The notes beneath the pieces were generated by a model. It was not told where the DNA came from. It ran no database searches and saw nothing but the letters and a program-made list of their open reading frames with translations. The translations under genes were made by a program, and so were the position numbers. Positions 45,576 to 63,400 of a stretch of DNA of 64,000 nt are shown piece after piece. The stretch's first letter is position 1, and each line of letters begins with the position of its first letter. This DNA is from Halichondria panicea (lineage: Eukaryota > Porifera > Demospongiae > Suberitida > Halichondriidae), in contig NC_087377.1 in the NCBI RefSeq assembly GCF_963675165.1, positions 2,944,978 through 3,008,977 of the forward strand, written 5' to 3'.

Positions 45576-45974
45576 TAAGTTCAATAATTCAGTCAATAAT
45601 TTCTAACACTTAGAAAAATTGGATTGTAATAGCATGAACAATAGCATGAACAGTATAAATTTGTCTTCTATAGATCTCTTTCTTCCTACAGTGGATTGCA
45701 ACCTTTCTCTTTCTTGTGAGATTTAATGCTTGAGGCAAGGCTAGGAGCTTTGAAGACTTCAAATTAAAATGATCTTGCTGTTATTAATATTTGTATTTAG
45801 AGCCATTCTGTGCATGCGCATGCAATAGTGTTTTGCGGTTAATTTTGCCTATATTATTCCAAGATGCTGCCTATTATTAAAAAAATTATTCAAGTATAAT
45901 TAGGCCTAAGCTAACAGTCATGCATGCATGTGACCAATGAGGTCAGTGTGATTTCATTGCACATCTGGTTACAG

Positions 45975-46323
45975 TACCTGCATATACAAAATCGCCAAAT
46001 TTACCTGCTATTCGGTATGACAATGCCAATAATGGTCAAGTGATCGTTGGGAGTTCTATAGTATAATTATATATTTGTTCAGAGTCTACAATTCATTGCT
46101 GTCAACTGTAACCATGCAGATCAAACTCCAAGTTCTTGCCTGAGAAAGGTATTGTACTGGACCTGTAGTTGAGAATAAAAAACATGTCACTGTAATTAAT
46201 TATATTCAACATAACGTATTATAATTATGTAAAAGGATTGTCGAACGAGGTCTTACAACTTACATTATCGACGTGGCTTTGATAGGCAAGCTCAACGATA
46301 CTGTTTTGAGCTGTGTTGACTCT
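45975..46323 (+). other. Exon-like segments, possible second receptor gene fragment
   Basis: Three short open stretches between plausible splice sites: about 45976-46055 (VPAYTKSPNLPAIRYDNANN), 46081-46155 (SLQFIAVNCNHADQTPSSCL) and about 46236-46328 (GLTTYIIDVALIGKLNDTVL then SCVDSQ). The last has the look of an Ig-like or FN3-like strand pattern ending in a cysteine. Phases could not be joined cleanly. Low confidence. Confidence 0.25.
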
Positions 46324-46594
46324 CAGGTATAGTATCTGTTTCTACTGCATGGCGTCCTTCACAAACAGTTTCACTCACTGTGGCATTAGGAGTTACATGA
46401 ACCAGCTATAGGCCTTGGAAACAGCCTCCAGCTGGAGCATGAGATATCTTCTTGTTGCTGCCACTAAACACTTGCAGTCTGCGAAGAGGTCCATCGTCAT
46501 AGAGATGGAAGCTGTACACTGCCAATTGACATCGTAGTCCAAAGAAATTATTGATGATTTTCCACTCTTGACAGGATTATTAGTACATGTATAA

Positions 46595-47915
46595 TTATAT
46601 CCCGTTGCTACGTTGTTGCCAAGTGCAATATGCTTCATATTGCACTGCTGAAAGTCATATTGCACTGACCGCAAAGTCATATTGCACTGACCGCAAAACG
46701 CCCCTCTGGCAATTAGACAGACAATTAAAATAAAATAAAATTAATACGCATGAGAAATAACAAGTATCAAAGTATGTCCAGCCATGCAGGAATGAATGTT
46801 CAGCACTGCTGGAGTTTCTTCTTGCAACCATGCAGGTTTTAAAATTGTCCAAGATTCATTTTGTGGAAGATTCTGTGTTCCTAGATCGACCTAGTCCTCG
46901 ACATCGACATCGTGATGCATGTCAATTCTGCTTCACCGTAGCACTAGAAGTGGCTCTTTTTGCTGGGGGCATGAGCTGTTTTGCAGCAGTGTAGAAGCGA
47001 GCTTTCTTGGCTTGGTTATGAGGCCGAGCGTAGACCAGCAGCTAATACATGTACACACAAGAGAAAGGCGCTTCTAACTGGCTCACCTCCCTCCCCATCC
47101 AAGAATTTGGATTTGCCTTACATAAAGGAGCTTTTCGAGATGCCCTCTCACTTCGCTACAGTTGGCAACCATCAGGAGTCCCCTCATCTTGTGCATGCGG
47201 CAAACAATTCTCAGTCGATCACGCTCTGTCATGCCCTAAGGGCGGTTTCACCATCACCAGGCACAATGAAATAAGGGATTTAACGGCCAACCTACTCACT
47301 GAAATTTGCAGTGACGTCTGTGTAGAGCCTGAACTACAACCTGTAAGTGGTGAAGAACTAATCGGGCTGTCAGCAAATGTCCAAGACGGTGCCAGATTAG
47401 ACATTGCGTGTAATGGCTTCTGGGGTGGGCGCTTTGAACGTACATATCTAGATGTACGAGTGTTTAATCCCCATGCAAAATCAAACCAACACACCAACTG
47501 CTACAGGAAGCATGAACTTGAAAAGAAAAGACAATACGAACAACGCGTCAGAGATATCGAACACGCCTCATTCACTCCTTTGGTGATGTCAGCCACAGGT
47601 GGTATGGCCAACCAGGCCACTGTGTTCTACAAAAGGCTTGCCTCAAACTTGGCAATCAAATCTAATGAAAGCTACAGTAGAACACTGTCCTGGCTAAGGA
47701 GCAGAATTACATTCTCTCTCCTACGCTCTGCCATTCAGTGCATCAGAGGATCCCGCTCCAGTCGTGGACAGCCAGCCAGGTCCCAGAATCACCCCTCAGC
47801 GGACCTGGCCAACTCGGAACTAAACTTCAATGAATAAATACATGGTTTTAACTTTTACAAGACTTTAGTTTTTTCATTACATTAACCCTGTCCTCAAAAC
47901 TATTGTTTATTTGTC

Positions 47916-47955
<40 letters not shown>

Positions 47956-48297
47956 CACTGAGTAGTGGGGTGGGGCTGTTTCTTTGCAGCAGTAAGTGGG
48001 GCGGGGCTGTTTTGCAGCACCAGAAGTGGGGTGGGGCTGTTTTGCAGATTTCAGTTGAAACTCCAACAATTTTGTGTCAAGCCATTCGTCGGTCATGCCA
48101 ATCTTATACGCTGCAGATACTGGCGTCTAGAAGAGAGAAGAGATGGAGTTGTCTCTGTCTTTTTTTGTGCTGTTTATATTGTGTTACTAGGACAGTGTTA
48201 TGTTGCTATGCCCTCGGGATATAAACTAGTTATGGCGCCCTCGTGCTTCAGTGCAATATATTCCATACATCCCTTGTGCCCGTGTTATAACTATAAC
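46595..48297 (+). mobile_element. Family Q element, copy 2, interrupted by a LINE
   Basis: TTATATCCCGTTGCTACG start and GTTATAACTATAAC hairpin end. About 47027-47953 is a LINE insertion with poly(A). Confidence 0.75.
47027..47953 (+). pseudogene. 5'-truncated LINE with endonuclease-like C terminus and 35-A tail
   Basis: One open frame, 47049-47837: WLTSLPIQEFGFALHKGAFR, CACGKQFSVDHALSCPKGGF, RHNEIRDLTANLL, DGARLDIACNGFW, YLDVRVFNPHAKS and ATVFYKRLASNLAIK. C-x-C...H-x4-C plus RHN...DGARLD...DVRV fits a zinc knuckle and restriction-like endonuclease. The poly(A) at 47919-47953 and the 5' truncation are signs of target-primed reverse transcription. This copy is longer at its 3' end than the 41.5-kb copy and unshifted, so it is younger. 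Confidence 0.8.
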
Positions 48298-48329
48298 TTA
48301 ATTTTGTGCCGTTGTGATTCTGTATAATA

Positions 48330-49706
48330 TAGCCTCAATTCCAGGCCGCTTGAAAAAGGCGGCCTGGTGCGTATGCGCGTATAGAGTAGAAGAGGGTATT
48401 ATGAGACGGAACCAATTATGAGACAGCTGTTTAAAACAGGAGTGCTTCAGCTATTCTGTCTGCAGTTATTAGCACTACCACTCTACTATTTTTTCCAAAA
48501 AACTTTGGAGTTGTATGCTTGTGTTGACAGAGATACCACAATAGTTTGTTTAGAATTTAATTGGATTTTTAATTGACCAAATTTAAGTGGGTGCCAAATG
48601 TTTGTAGTATCAGTTAAAACAGGAGTAACCGTTTTTATAATCACTATATATTAATATCAGAAAGTTCCAGATACGTTAGAACAGCCAATTAGCGTTAAAA
48701 TTAATTAATTGCAATGGTGTCTCGTAAATACTCCCGTCTCATAATACCCAAACCACTTTGAACACTAAATGCTAGCATTAACTGCAAACAATTAAAGCAC
48801 TGTCACTAATTTTTTTGCTTACATGCAAAGTATATTGACCATAAAAGTTAGTGAACAGGCTATTTAGCTCCCTCAAGATTACTGCAAGACAGGGGGGTCA
48901 GAAACATTTAGATATCTCGCAATACCCCCTTGTAACTCTACATTACCCCAAAAAGGGGGTAATCCGTGTATTTGTGGTAAAATAAACACGTATACATGTA
49001 CTATTTTGTATTCTGAAGTTGTGTCCGTTACATAGAAGTATTGTGCAAAAATAACTGAGTTCTTACGCCCTTTATTGTATCAAGCCAAGTCTCTACTTAA
49101 CGACACCCTACACTGTAAGGCTAGAGATGAAGGCATGATGCATGTGTTCCTGTGAGTCCCCTGATGAGGCTGTGGTAATATGGACCAGGCAAGCTAGTCT
49201 TCTGCTACCAAATCTTGCCTTTATGTTCGACAAGCAGACATTGCTGAAGATAAAGAAGCTAATGATCACTTCTGAAAGCTTTTAATAAGCTTTAATTTGA
49301 CACTCTGGAAGTTGTTCACTCAAGATATACTGATATTTTAAAGAGTCCACCACTCTTCCTAGCTGGCAGCTCTAGCTGTCTGGCAGGCCTTCTTGAACAG
49401 CCTCTTTAAGTTGTGGTCACAAATAAAGGGTATGGAGTGGGTGGTTGTGGGTTTTTAGATTTTCACAAAAAGAGACCCGCTTGCATCCGTGAAGCATGTA
49501 ATTAAATTGGCTTGGCCTTAGTGTCTCTGAAAGCTGCCATTGTGGTCATGAACATTATTTTTACCACATGGTCATGCGTATTCTTCCTTTTTGTAACTTT
49601 GTCTGGTTTTTTACAATTTGTATGATGAATTGCTGTCAATTATTTCGCGCATGCGTATACAAGGTATACCAGGCCGACTTTTTCAAGCGGCCTGGAATCG
49701 AGGCTA
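48330..49706. mobile_element. Mutator-like element P3
   Basis: Ends TAGCCTCAATTCCAGGCCGC and CGGCCTGGAATCGAGGCTA with subterminal hairpins. GATTCTGTA occurs on both sides, with five extra bases between it and the left end. The interior matches P2. Non-coding. Confidence 0.75.
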
Positions 49707-49723
49707 GATTCTGTACTGTAGTA

Positions 49724-50178
49724 CAGTGGAACCACCTCCATTAACAACCACCTCCAAATAGCAACCACACGCTATATAACGGCCAAGAGGTCAGGTCCAG
49801 ATTGAAACTACAATGACTTCAATGTAAAGCAACCACCTCTCTACTCCGTATAACGAGCAGCTTTCTAGTCCCCAACCAGCTTTAGCAATGGAAAATAACC
49901 TCCCAGAATGGACAGCCACACCCAGAATTAGCAAAAAATAATTGTTGAGAGCATTATTTTGCACAATCGTGAAACCTAGCTGTAGCTTGTCCATACAGCC
50001 TTTTCAAAGCTTGTATGAGCTAAAGAAGCAGTTAGCACAGCTCCAAGATTCATTTGCAGCAAGAAATGACTCGTGGAGCATACATAGCTGGCAATCGAAA
50101 CCTCCCAAGGAAGACCACCTCTCCATAACGGCCAAAAAGCTGTTCCCCAATGGTGTCCGTTTTATAGAGGTTCCACTG
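49724..50178. mobile_element. pogo-like MITE, CAGTGGAACC...CCATTAAC family, copy 2
   Basis: TA-flanked, ends CAGTGGAACCACCTCCATTA and TATAGAGGTTCCACTG. 455 bp. Confidence 0.8.
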
Positions 50179-50663
50179 TACCATTGTATTTTAAATCATT
50201 AAAATCATCACTACAGTAAAATTGAAGGATAAATGATAAATCTATTTAAACTCAGAGTTACCGTGTTTACTGTACAAAAATAGCTGGCTGCATTCTGAAT
50301 ATATGCTGCATTATATAACCCTTTACTGGTCAAATTGTGTTAAATACAACAAGCTATAGGCAGGGAGCATGCTATCAACTTGTCAATGTTACATGATATT
50401 GGATTCTGTGGTAGAAAAAATAGTGTCATGAATACGATTATCCTTTGAAGTTCTGCTGAGCTGTTCAATTAGGACACTAAAAAAAAATATTAAGCTATAC
50501 AGCACGTAAGACTGAGTAGTATCCATTGGTAGACCTTCTGGACTATCTTGGTAGCCATAGAATATTTTCAAAGACGAAGCAGCATGTACACGTACACAGG
50601 CACTTTACAAGTCGACACATGCACTACAATAGTCTAGACTGGAAACCACTCCCCTCCACTGCG
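50179..50663. other. Intergenic, nothing recognised
   Basis: AT-rich, without ORFs or splice patterns that can be supported. Confidence 0.35.
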
Positions 50664-50946
50664 ATCTGGGGACTGGCAAGCTGCTGTGTTGAGAGTTGTT
50701 CCGTGCGTGAAAATGTCATGCTCCCACAAGAAAGCAAACTTCACAAATACCCGCCCACGTGCCAACTATATTACTGCACAAAATATTATCAGCCTCGAGT
50801 ATAAACACATCACTGGCGGTCTGTTATCGAGGCTGAAGCAGTATGGGAGCAATATCACCCACGCATTACGCCTTTGTGGTTTGTTCTAATTGCATTCCAA
50901 CGGGACAACTCTCAACACAGCAGCGCTTGCCAGTCCCCGGCCCCAG
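50664..50946. mobile_element. Small inverted-repeat element, CTGGGGACTGGCAAGC ends
   Basis: GGGGACTGGCAAGCTGCTGT...GAGAGTTGTTCC at the left, complementary GGACAACTCTCAACACAGCA...CCAGTCCCCGG at the right. Confidence 0.7.
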
Positions 50947-51432
50947 AGTATGCAGTCTAACAATAGTCTACATGCTTGTTAAGCAGCTTAGTTGAGCAGA
51001 GTGCAGCTTTTAAAGGCCACACATACTTCCATTGAGGCAGCAGCAAGGCATAAAATCGACTGGTTAGTTTGTGCACAGCCATTGACCCACGCCCATCTCT
51101 AAGCCATGGCAACTTTATTGGGGGCGGCAATAATATCAAGCTAATTTGGTGGGTTGGGCTGACCTTTGAACGTGCATGGTGCAGCCAAGTGCATTACGTT
51201 TATAACCAAGAGACTATCCGATCAATCGAGTGCACTAGCATTAAAACACGTGACTTGGCTATATATAAAATTATGACTGTGCAATTTAACCATTATATAG
51301 ACATGCATGTACATTTACATACATGTTCTGATGTCTTTAGAGGTGGAAAAACTTGTAATACCTCCATATACAGTGACACACACACAACACAGGGCACACA
51401 CACACACACACACACGCACCCACAGGGGCACA

Positions 51433-51575
<143 letters not shown>

Positions 51576-51591
51576 CTGTCTCTTCTTGTCT

Positions 51592-51675
51592 GCCGGCCTA
51601 GCTTGACAGTATTTTTCATCAGCCTCATGCATAAAAAACTAAAGAGGCTGATGAAAAATACTGTCAAGGCCGGCA
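51592..51675. repeat. Hairpin, arms about 33 bp
   Basis: GCCGGCCTAGCTTGACAGTA...TTTTCATCAGCCTC pairs with GAGGCTGATGAAAA...CTGTCAAGGCCGGC around ATGCATAAAAAACTAAA. Lies about 300 bp beyond the PARP stop codon. Confidence 0.75.
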
Positions 51676-51975
51676 AATAAGAACGGATTAAAAAGAGACT
51701 GTAAGTTTTCCACCTCAGAGTACAATGAATAATATTATGTTATAGCAGCATTTAGCGGTTTGACATGATTATATTGGCAATGGATAGAAGATATGCATTC
51801 CAGTGCCTCTATATAACTTCACATCAGTATAGGGCTTGTAGCTCTCAATGCATGGTTATGTGATTGTGGCCCACATGCAGTATATAGGACTGCATGCATG
51901 CATGGTGTTATAGTTGTCAAATAATTGTGTCAAACTCAAACATTGTATATTGTAATGTATAATATACAAAGAAAG

Positions 51976-56310
<4,335 letters not shown>

Positions 56311-56707
56311 CTATGCAATGAAAGGTGGCACTAGAGTCAGGTTAGTAATAGTCTACATGTTCACTCACTCTGAGGCTGAGTCTTGTCTTGCCATTGAAGG
56401 TTTGTTCAAACACACAACAATGTGCTCCTTACAATTACAAAGCAAACTGCAACATCCTCTTCCTGTAATTTCAAGGGCCTTTCCCAGGGACTTCCCCTAC
56501 TAAAACTCTACTTTCAAGACTGCAACATGAACATGAGTCCCAGGCCAGTGCATGATTGAAGGCTGGATGAAGGTTGCCTGCAGTGTCAATAATTATGCCG
56601 AGTGTATACAAACCATAGGTACTGCCTAATGTATAAATTATGACTTTGTACGTGTTAATAAATAATTATTGTAACCATTGTTTACAAACAATTCATATAT
56701 AGGCTTA

Positions 56708-56897
56708 GGCCACTCCAAGTGACACTCTGGTTTCTGGTCCTGAAGTTTTTCTCACACTATTTTGTACCGCATGGACCATTCTGCGCATGTGTAGTAGAAA
56801 TAATGAGATAGAAATCCAATAATGAGATAGACTCAATCCAAGAATAAAATCTGATGCAGGCGGTGGACCAGAAACCAGAGTATCACTTGGAGTGGCC
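56708..56897. mobile_element. MITE, GGCCACTCCAAGTGA ends
   Basis: GGCCACTCCAAGTGACACTC...TGGTTTCTGGTCC and its near complement GGACCAGAAACCAGAGTATC...ACTTGGAGTGGCC. 190 bp. Confidence 0.75.
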
Positions 56898-56916
56898 ATA
56901 TATAGAGCGAGCTATA

Positions 56917-57033
56917 CACTGTAAAAATGATGTGTGGTTTTGACGCAAGTGCGTGGCAACTATGAGGAAAAAACGCACGTTTGCCACAATAGCCACGCAC
57001 TCTGCGTGAAAACCACACATCATTTTTACAGTG
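56917..57033. mobile_element. MITE, CACTGTAAAAATGATG ends, 117 bp
   Basis: CACTGTAAAAATGATGTGTG and CACACATCATTTTTACAGTG, TA on both sides. The arms run almost to the centre. Confidence 0.85.
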
Positions 57034-59550
57034 TAGGCAACCTATTAATATGTGATTAGCCTCCTCCACAAAGTTAGCCCATGCACTGCATGTAGACGTG
57101 TTGTAGCCATTTCTTTGCTCATGTCTGTATATATACGACGTGTTCAACATTATTTTGTTACCCAGGTTTAATCACTGCCTCATGAATGGAGGTGTCAAGC
57201 ACACACAGGTGCGTGTGTACACATGTCTCACTATGGTGACTAGTGTAATGATGCTCATCAATACATCTCCCTCCTCCCACAGTGCCCCAACATCTCTGTG
57301 TGTGCTATTGTATCCTTCACCCTGCCTGCATGGTGTCTACTCCTAGACTGAGTGAATGGAGGTGTCAGGCACACACAGGTGCATGTGTCAGAGAGTGGGT
57401 GTCAGGAGATGCTATCACATGACCTACACCATTCTGAGCTGTACCAATATTGTTGGTGGTTCATACGATAATTACCAGCTAATAATTGCCTATTCAAATG
57501 TTCTGTTTCAGAGGATTTACAAAATCTATAGTGAAGCTCGCTCGTAAGCACAAGTTTTGAGTATCTAATTTCAACCCACCCCCTCCAGGAGTATTGACGT
57601 GACTCCCTCCAGGCCTGGTGAAATGGACCTATCGTCTCTCTATTATATATAGCATATGCAGCAGCAAAGTACAACATATCAGTCAGCAAGAAACCACCTC
57701 ACCCCAGCAAGGTGTGTGTGTAAATTTATACATATCTGTAGCCAAAATTTCTTTAGTAGTAGCTTTGCTCTATAATTATATAATTATTGTCTATAATAAT
57801 TATACCCTCCCTCGATCCACACACACACACGCACACACACAACCATGGCCCGGCCATACAAATTTCTCTCTTAGTAATAATTTGCTCTGTGTTGTAGACC
57901 TAGCAAGGTGTCAGAGTTTTTAAATTCCCTGTTAGTATTGTAAGATTGCGGAACCTAGTGGATTGTTGTTGTGGTTTTAGCTGTGTTCTCATCATACTAG
58001 TACATTTCAGGGGAGGGGGGATTTTCCCCTGTATGACCCCCTGCCTAACCTCTGCACACACACACTTATACACAGTCCTTGTCTTTCTCACTATCACATG
58101 TATGTCAAATGTACTTGGACAACTGCCTAGGAAAATTGCAATCTCATGCAGACTCTGGAATTACATTACTGCGAGATTAGGAACAGTACTTGACTAATGC
58201 AATTAGTGGTCATGGTTGGTTGCTCCAGCTTTGTGTACACACTATACACACTTGTGAGGTCAATAGCATTTCTGCTCTTTGTTTTAACTACATGTAATCG
58301 GATGGAGTGAGCTAGGCCAGTCAGCTAGGATAATGGTTCATGTTCTGTACATGTCCTCCACTATAATTATATACTGTGTTCACATCTCTGCCTATAGATC
58401 TAGTCGGTACTAGATCAATTTCAAAAAGCCTGCATGGTTGCATACGCTAGGATTGAATTACCCACACAAATAGACCACTTATTTTAGGGCCTATACATAG
58501 CATCATCTCAGATGTATCTGCCCCCGCCCCCCCGCAGTTTTTTCCTGAACTCAGCCGATTTGGTATAGCTTTTCTTTGTGGCCCGTATTCAATTTGCGTG
58601 TTGCAGTAAATTCCCACTCTGTCATTACTCACTCCCCCACAATCTGGGTCACTTAGAGTGTGTGGGTGTGGGTGTGTGGGTGTGTGTATGTGTGTAACTG
58701 TACAATAATTATTATGCTCTGAAATTGTCGTTTACCATTATTATTGTAACAGGACTATTTTCTCTATAGGCATGCTGTTTCTAATCATAGACACTGATGG
58801 GACAAGTTGAAGACATTGTCAAGAAAGTAAACACAAGCAAGCCCGTTACCAAGGAAACATGACAACCGATTGATCACCATGGAAAAACCAGACAATGTTT
58901 AGCCCATGTAGTCATAAAAATTAATTGTTGTATTATTTCTACTGCTACATGTATAATTATGTCATAATTATTATTATTACGATAAAAGTGGTAAAACTAA
59001 GCAATCCACTAAGAGTTAGTTAACCCTAAACCTTAAAGTCCCCATGTCCTCTGATCTACTGGCCACACCCTTAACCACTAGGCCACACCTATTCATCACC
59101 AGTCTGTGTATTATCAGGAGCCCATAAATGTTTATAAGATTAATTTTTATGAGCTCTCTTATTATGAGCATTTATTATTGATAATAATTATAATAATAAT
59201 AATTATATTCCCTCTAGATCTGGCATGCGCAATTGAAGTGTTGTTGCAGAGTAATAAGCTTAATCAACTGGGTAAGATAGAGATTGCACAAAACACGTGT
59301 AAGACTAGAAATTACACTTAAATAGAACGTAACATAATCTAGAACATTCCATACAAGTGTCCATACAACTATATATAAGTGTCCATGTATTCTAACAATT
59401 GTGTCGACAGACATTGACTTAACAAAGAATTCACATCAGGTATAATTACCGTACGAGTGGGTAGAGTGGTAGTATAGTCACCACAAAAACATTTATACAG
59501 AACAAAATAAAATGTCAGTAGTCACAGTTTATAATGGCTAGAGGATATTA
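57034..59550. other. Intergenic, possible plus-strand exon scraps
   Basis: Direct repeats GAATGGAGGTGTCA at about 57184 and 57355. Exon-like pieces with fitting splice sites at about 57512-57542 (RIYKIYSEAR) and 57590-57660 (SIDVTPSRPGEMDLSSLYY), joined in phase but with no recognised family. Otherwise microsatellites (CA, GT) and AT-rich DNA. The downstream flank of the Roc-COR-death gene lies at the right end. Confidence 0.3.
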
Positions 59551-60404
59551 TCAGGCTAGAGTCACTTGCAATCTTCCCTTGAGGTCTTCAGCAATGTCAG
59601 CTCTACTGATAACGGGAGACTCTAGAGCTGTCAACAAGTCCTCCAGTTGTGGACCGCCTTGCAACCACTCAACGAGCATGTCTGTGAAACACTTGGTGAC
59701 ACTGTTGGGTTTTCTGGCATTCTCCTCAGCTATTCCCTGCAGTGTACATTATTATTATTAATGGCACTATCCAAGTTCTACAGTATATCGGATGAAATTA
59801 TGAATCATGTTAAGTTAATTGTTGAAAGGAATTTAGTTACCAACCAATTGCCACCCACCCAACTAAAGAAACAAACCTACTAAAAATAAGTGCGTTTGCA
59901 CATCAGGATATGGCCTTGTTATGTAATTATCGATAAGGTGAATAGTGCGCAGTTAACAAAACGTGCAGTACTGCTTACTGGCACATTCCTTAACGGATGA
60001 TGCCTGACTGTATGAGCACAGGGCTATTAGTACACAGTCATCTACTGCTATACAGTGTTCAGTACACACACAGCAGAGCACTCACATCTAGTGTCCCCTC
60101 ATTGACACCCAACTGCTCTCCCAGAGGACGCCATGTCCCCCTCACCTCCCAGGCAGCTGTCCTCACTACCCTCAAATGATGATCCACACTCAGTCCCTCT
60201 GGAAGGAACACACAATCAAGACAACAACATAACACTGTCATTATTCCTAAGCAATGCCTACTAACTAAGACACACATTACTGAAGGAAACTCTGTATTGT
60301 ACAGCTACATAATTATTCACTGCTGTTAATTAAATCAAGATTAATGGCTTACCACCGTGAGTGAGATGATAAATAACAGGAGAGATGTCGCTGGTAGCTT
60401 TTGT
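59551..60404 (-). CDS. Linker and second death domain (three exons), C terminus
   Basis: 60353-60404 is a linker (TKATSDISPVIYHLTHGG). 60086-60198: GLSVDHHLRVVRTAAWEVRG then WRPLGEQLGVNEGTLD. 59551-59736: ENARKPNSVTKCFTDMLVEW, LEDLLTALESPVISRADIAE and RLQVTLA stop. ALESPVISRADIAEDLK mirrors ALESPAIARGDIATTIK of the first domain, so the pair arose by internal duplication. Confidence 0.82.
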
Positions 60405-63400
60405 CTGTAAAGAGAAATCAAATATCGTACTACTAGATTGTTTGGCGAGCATCAAACATTTGCGATGGTTGATCAATTCGCAACAATAAAATCCGCAAAA
60501 CCTAAATTATTACTAGGAAATACACACGATCCTTTCCAGAACGCAATAGTTAGATCGCAAAGGATCAAATTTTCTGCTGATTAGGCTCATTCGCAACTGA
60601 GGTTTTTCACCATCAAAATATTCTAGTAATACGGTATTAGCTACCTATGTTTATAATTATTGGTAGAACATGTTCAGAATCTGTAGAGACTTGTATATTT
60701 TAGTTGCCAACCTTAATGGTTGTTGCAATGTCCCCACGAGCAATGGCGGGAGACTCTAGTGCTCTAACAAGGGCAGACCAGGAGGGGGGAGGAGAGGAGC
60801 GCTTCACCCAGTGTGTCAGCATGGCCTCAAAGCACGGCTCAACCCAGCGATAGTCCTTCTCAAGACTCTGTATCAGTACGCACAGTGAAACACAGTATTA
60901 AATACTTAGTAAGAGCTCAACATTACGTTGCTATAGTAACCTGTTAAATAGGTTGTTACTTCATACAAGACCACAAATATGCAGAGTCAGCATTGCTAGA
61001 GATACCTCATTCTAAGATTGCTTACAATTGAAACGCTCACTATTCAACCATTAAATAACAGTAGCAGTCAATTAAATAGTGCACACATAATTAGAATGAA
61101 GGGACTACACTGGGAGAATATACTCAAGGTGGTGGAGGTAGTCATTGTTAAGGTCTCACCTTCCTAGTTGCATAGTCAATGTCCAGTTCTATAGCCAGGC
61201 TGTACCAGTCAGAGCGTATCTCTTTGATCACTTCCTTCACATCTGCAAACTGCGGCTGGTCAGTTTCAGAGCTGGAGGTGTCCTCTGTAACAATTCAAAT
61301 AAATAATCACACATTGTACAGTACACACGTAACAATGTACACACAATCTGCACACATGCTCTGACATTATTCTCACCAACACTCTCTTTGAGGCAGTGGT
61401 ACACGGTGAAGAAATGCTTCTGGTTCTTGGAGATCTTACAACTGATAAAGCCCTTGAAGTGACTATTTGACGAGGCCTTGAATTCCAATTCATTTTCAGT
61501 CCCTCTAATTCTGGGTCTTCTCTTGCTCCACTCGAAGGAGAGGCTCTTGCCCCTCAACTCTCGATCAGAGGCAAAGGGCAGAGCAAAAAGGATCACATCA
61601 TCTCCCACGCTGACTTCCTGTAAACATACAGAAATGATATGGGTCATTTGTATGAACGCACTAACAGTTCACTTACATCTGCAAACAGAAACAATAGGTC
61701 AATATACCAGTAAATAAATTATAATAATTATTGATAATTCCCGTATAGTTCAATGTGAGAATGAGTTTGTATACTTACTTCTGCAAACCAGCATTCTTGG
61801 TGAGGGCTCAGTGAGACTTTGCTGGTGCATTTAAAGCAGGGATCAACTCCAGGTGTGAGGAGGCAAAGCTTGGAACCATCTTCATGTTTGCCACAGTAGC
61901 AGTCGAAGGCAATAATCGGAGAGAGTAGTGGACTAATGTCCTTCATCACCAACAGGAGGGTTAAGAGGACGTAGGAACAAAGCTCGTGCATCGTATGTAT
62001 CCTGTTCTGTCGAATAATCCGTATCTCGTAGCAATCGACGTGAGCAATCAGGGTAACAAAATGCTTGGCAGAGTTGTCAATGTGAAAGGAGACGAGGTTT
62101 CTCTTTACTGAAGTATCAGTGGCAAGTTTCCAAGTCATGCCCACAATGCCTTTGTCTTTACTCCCCCTTGAGACCAATTCACTGATCATGGCACAGAATA
62201 TTCCAACGGGAACATATTGAGGGTCAAATGTGATCTTGATTGGAGGGGGTGTATCAATGCCAGTGGGAGGTGGTTTCGTTAGTTCCTCGCGAGATGCACA
62301 CTTGAGAATAGCAGGGATAAAAAACATCGTTTCGACTTTTTCTGTGGTATGGCCTTCCTCCACTGTTGTGATTTTGGCTAAAAGGTGGGAATGTTCGAGT
62401 AGTATGAGCAACTTCTCAACAGGGATCAACTGGTCTTTCTTCACACCCTGGTTTTCCTCCGAAAGGCATCGAGTGATTGTTTTCAGTGAGAATTGCCCCT
62501 TGAGTATCCAATTTCTTCTCTCAGCTTCCTTGAACTGAATACGGCTGTCTTCAGAATGGAGCTCCAGCAGCGGATTGACAACGAGAACACTGAGGCTGTT
62601 GAATACCACTTGGGGATCGCAAATGACAAAGTTCCCAAACCAACCATCTCTGTCCTTGATCTCTGGATGATAGATCAAAGACCCAACGTACCGATCCAGG
62701 TACCAAATGGTGAATCGAACCTCCTTCTCTCTCATCTTTAACCCCTCGGTACCGATACGAATGCATTCTTCCATAGACACAATGTCAAACTCTTTTCTCA
62801 GTACAGCTCCAAACAAAAGCTGTTGTGGGCGAATTCGAAGCTTGGCATCTTTGAAATAGCTATTGAATAAGCCATGAAGATGCTCACGAAGAGGTTCCAT
62901 ATCAGAATCAGTGCCTTCGTAGTTGTCCACTGCTATGAACTTCTTGTCTTTTGGTTGAGAAAGTAAGTTCTCAAACTCGCTGGTAATCTTGGTCACGGCT
63001 TCGTTTTTCTCTGTCAACTTTTGCTCTAAACGGTTTTCGACATCTTTCTTGAAAGTGTCCGAGTTTAGGTGTTGGCTGACTATTTGCTCAATGGTAGCCA
63101 TATCTTCTGCACTGACGTTAGCATGCTCATCACTCTTCTGTTGAGTCAAAATGTTCCGAATTGCTTTCTTTTGTTCGTGTTCATTTAGGCTCTTGCTGGC
63201 AGTGGTACTATCGCTCTTGCAGACAGCTTTTGTTGAGGCAAAAAATTTTTCGTACAGAAGATCGACTTCAATTTGCATTGCCAGTTTATCCTTGAAAGTA
63301 CCTATGAGGGTAGCAACAGGCTTAGCAGAGCCTAGATTGCCCAGTTTACTACACAGCTCTCTGTCAATATCCGAGTCAATCTTGGTATAATGGCTGATAG

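Noticed and set aside
46393..46680. Minus-strand 95-codon ORF with a Cys-rich middle
   Set aside because: Half is family Q sequence; no splice context or domain supports it.
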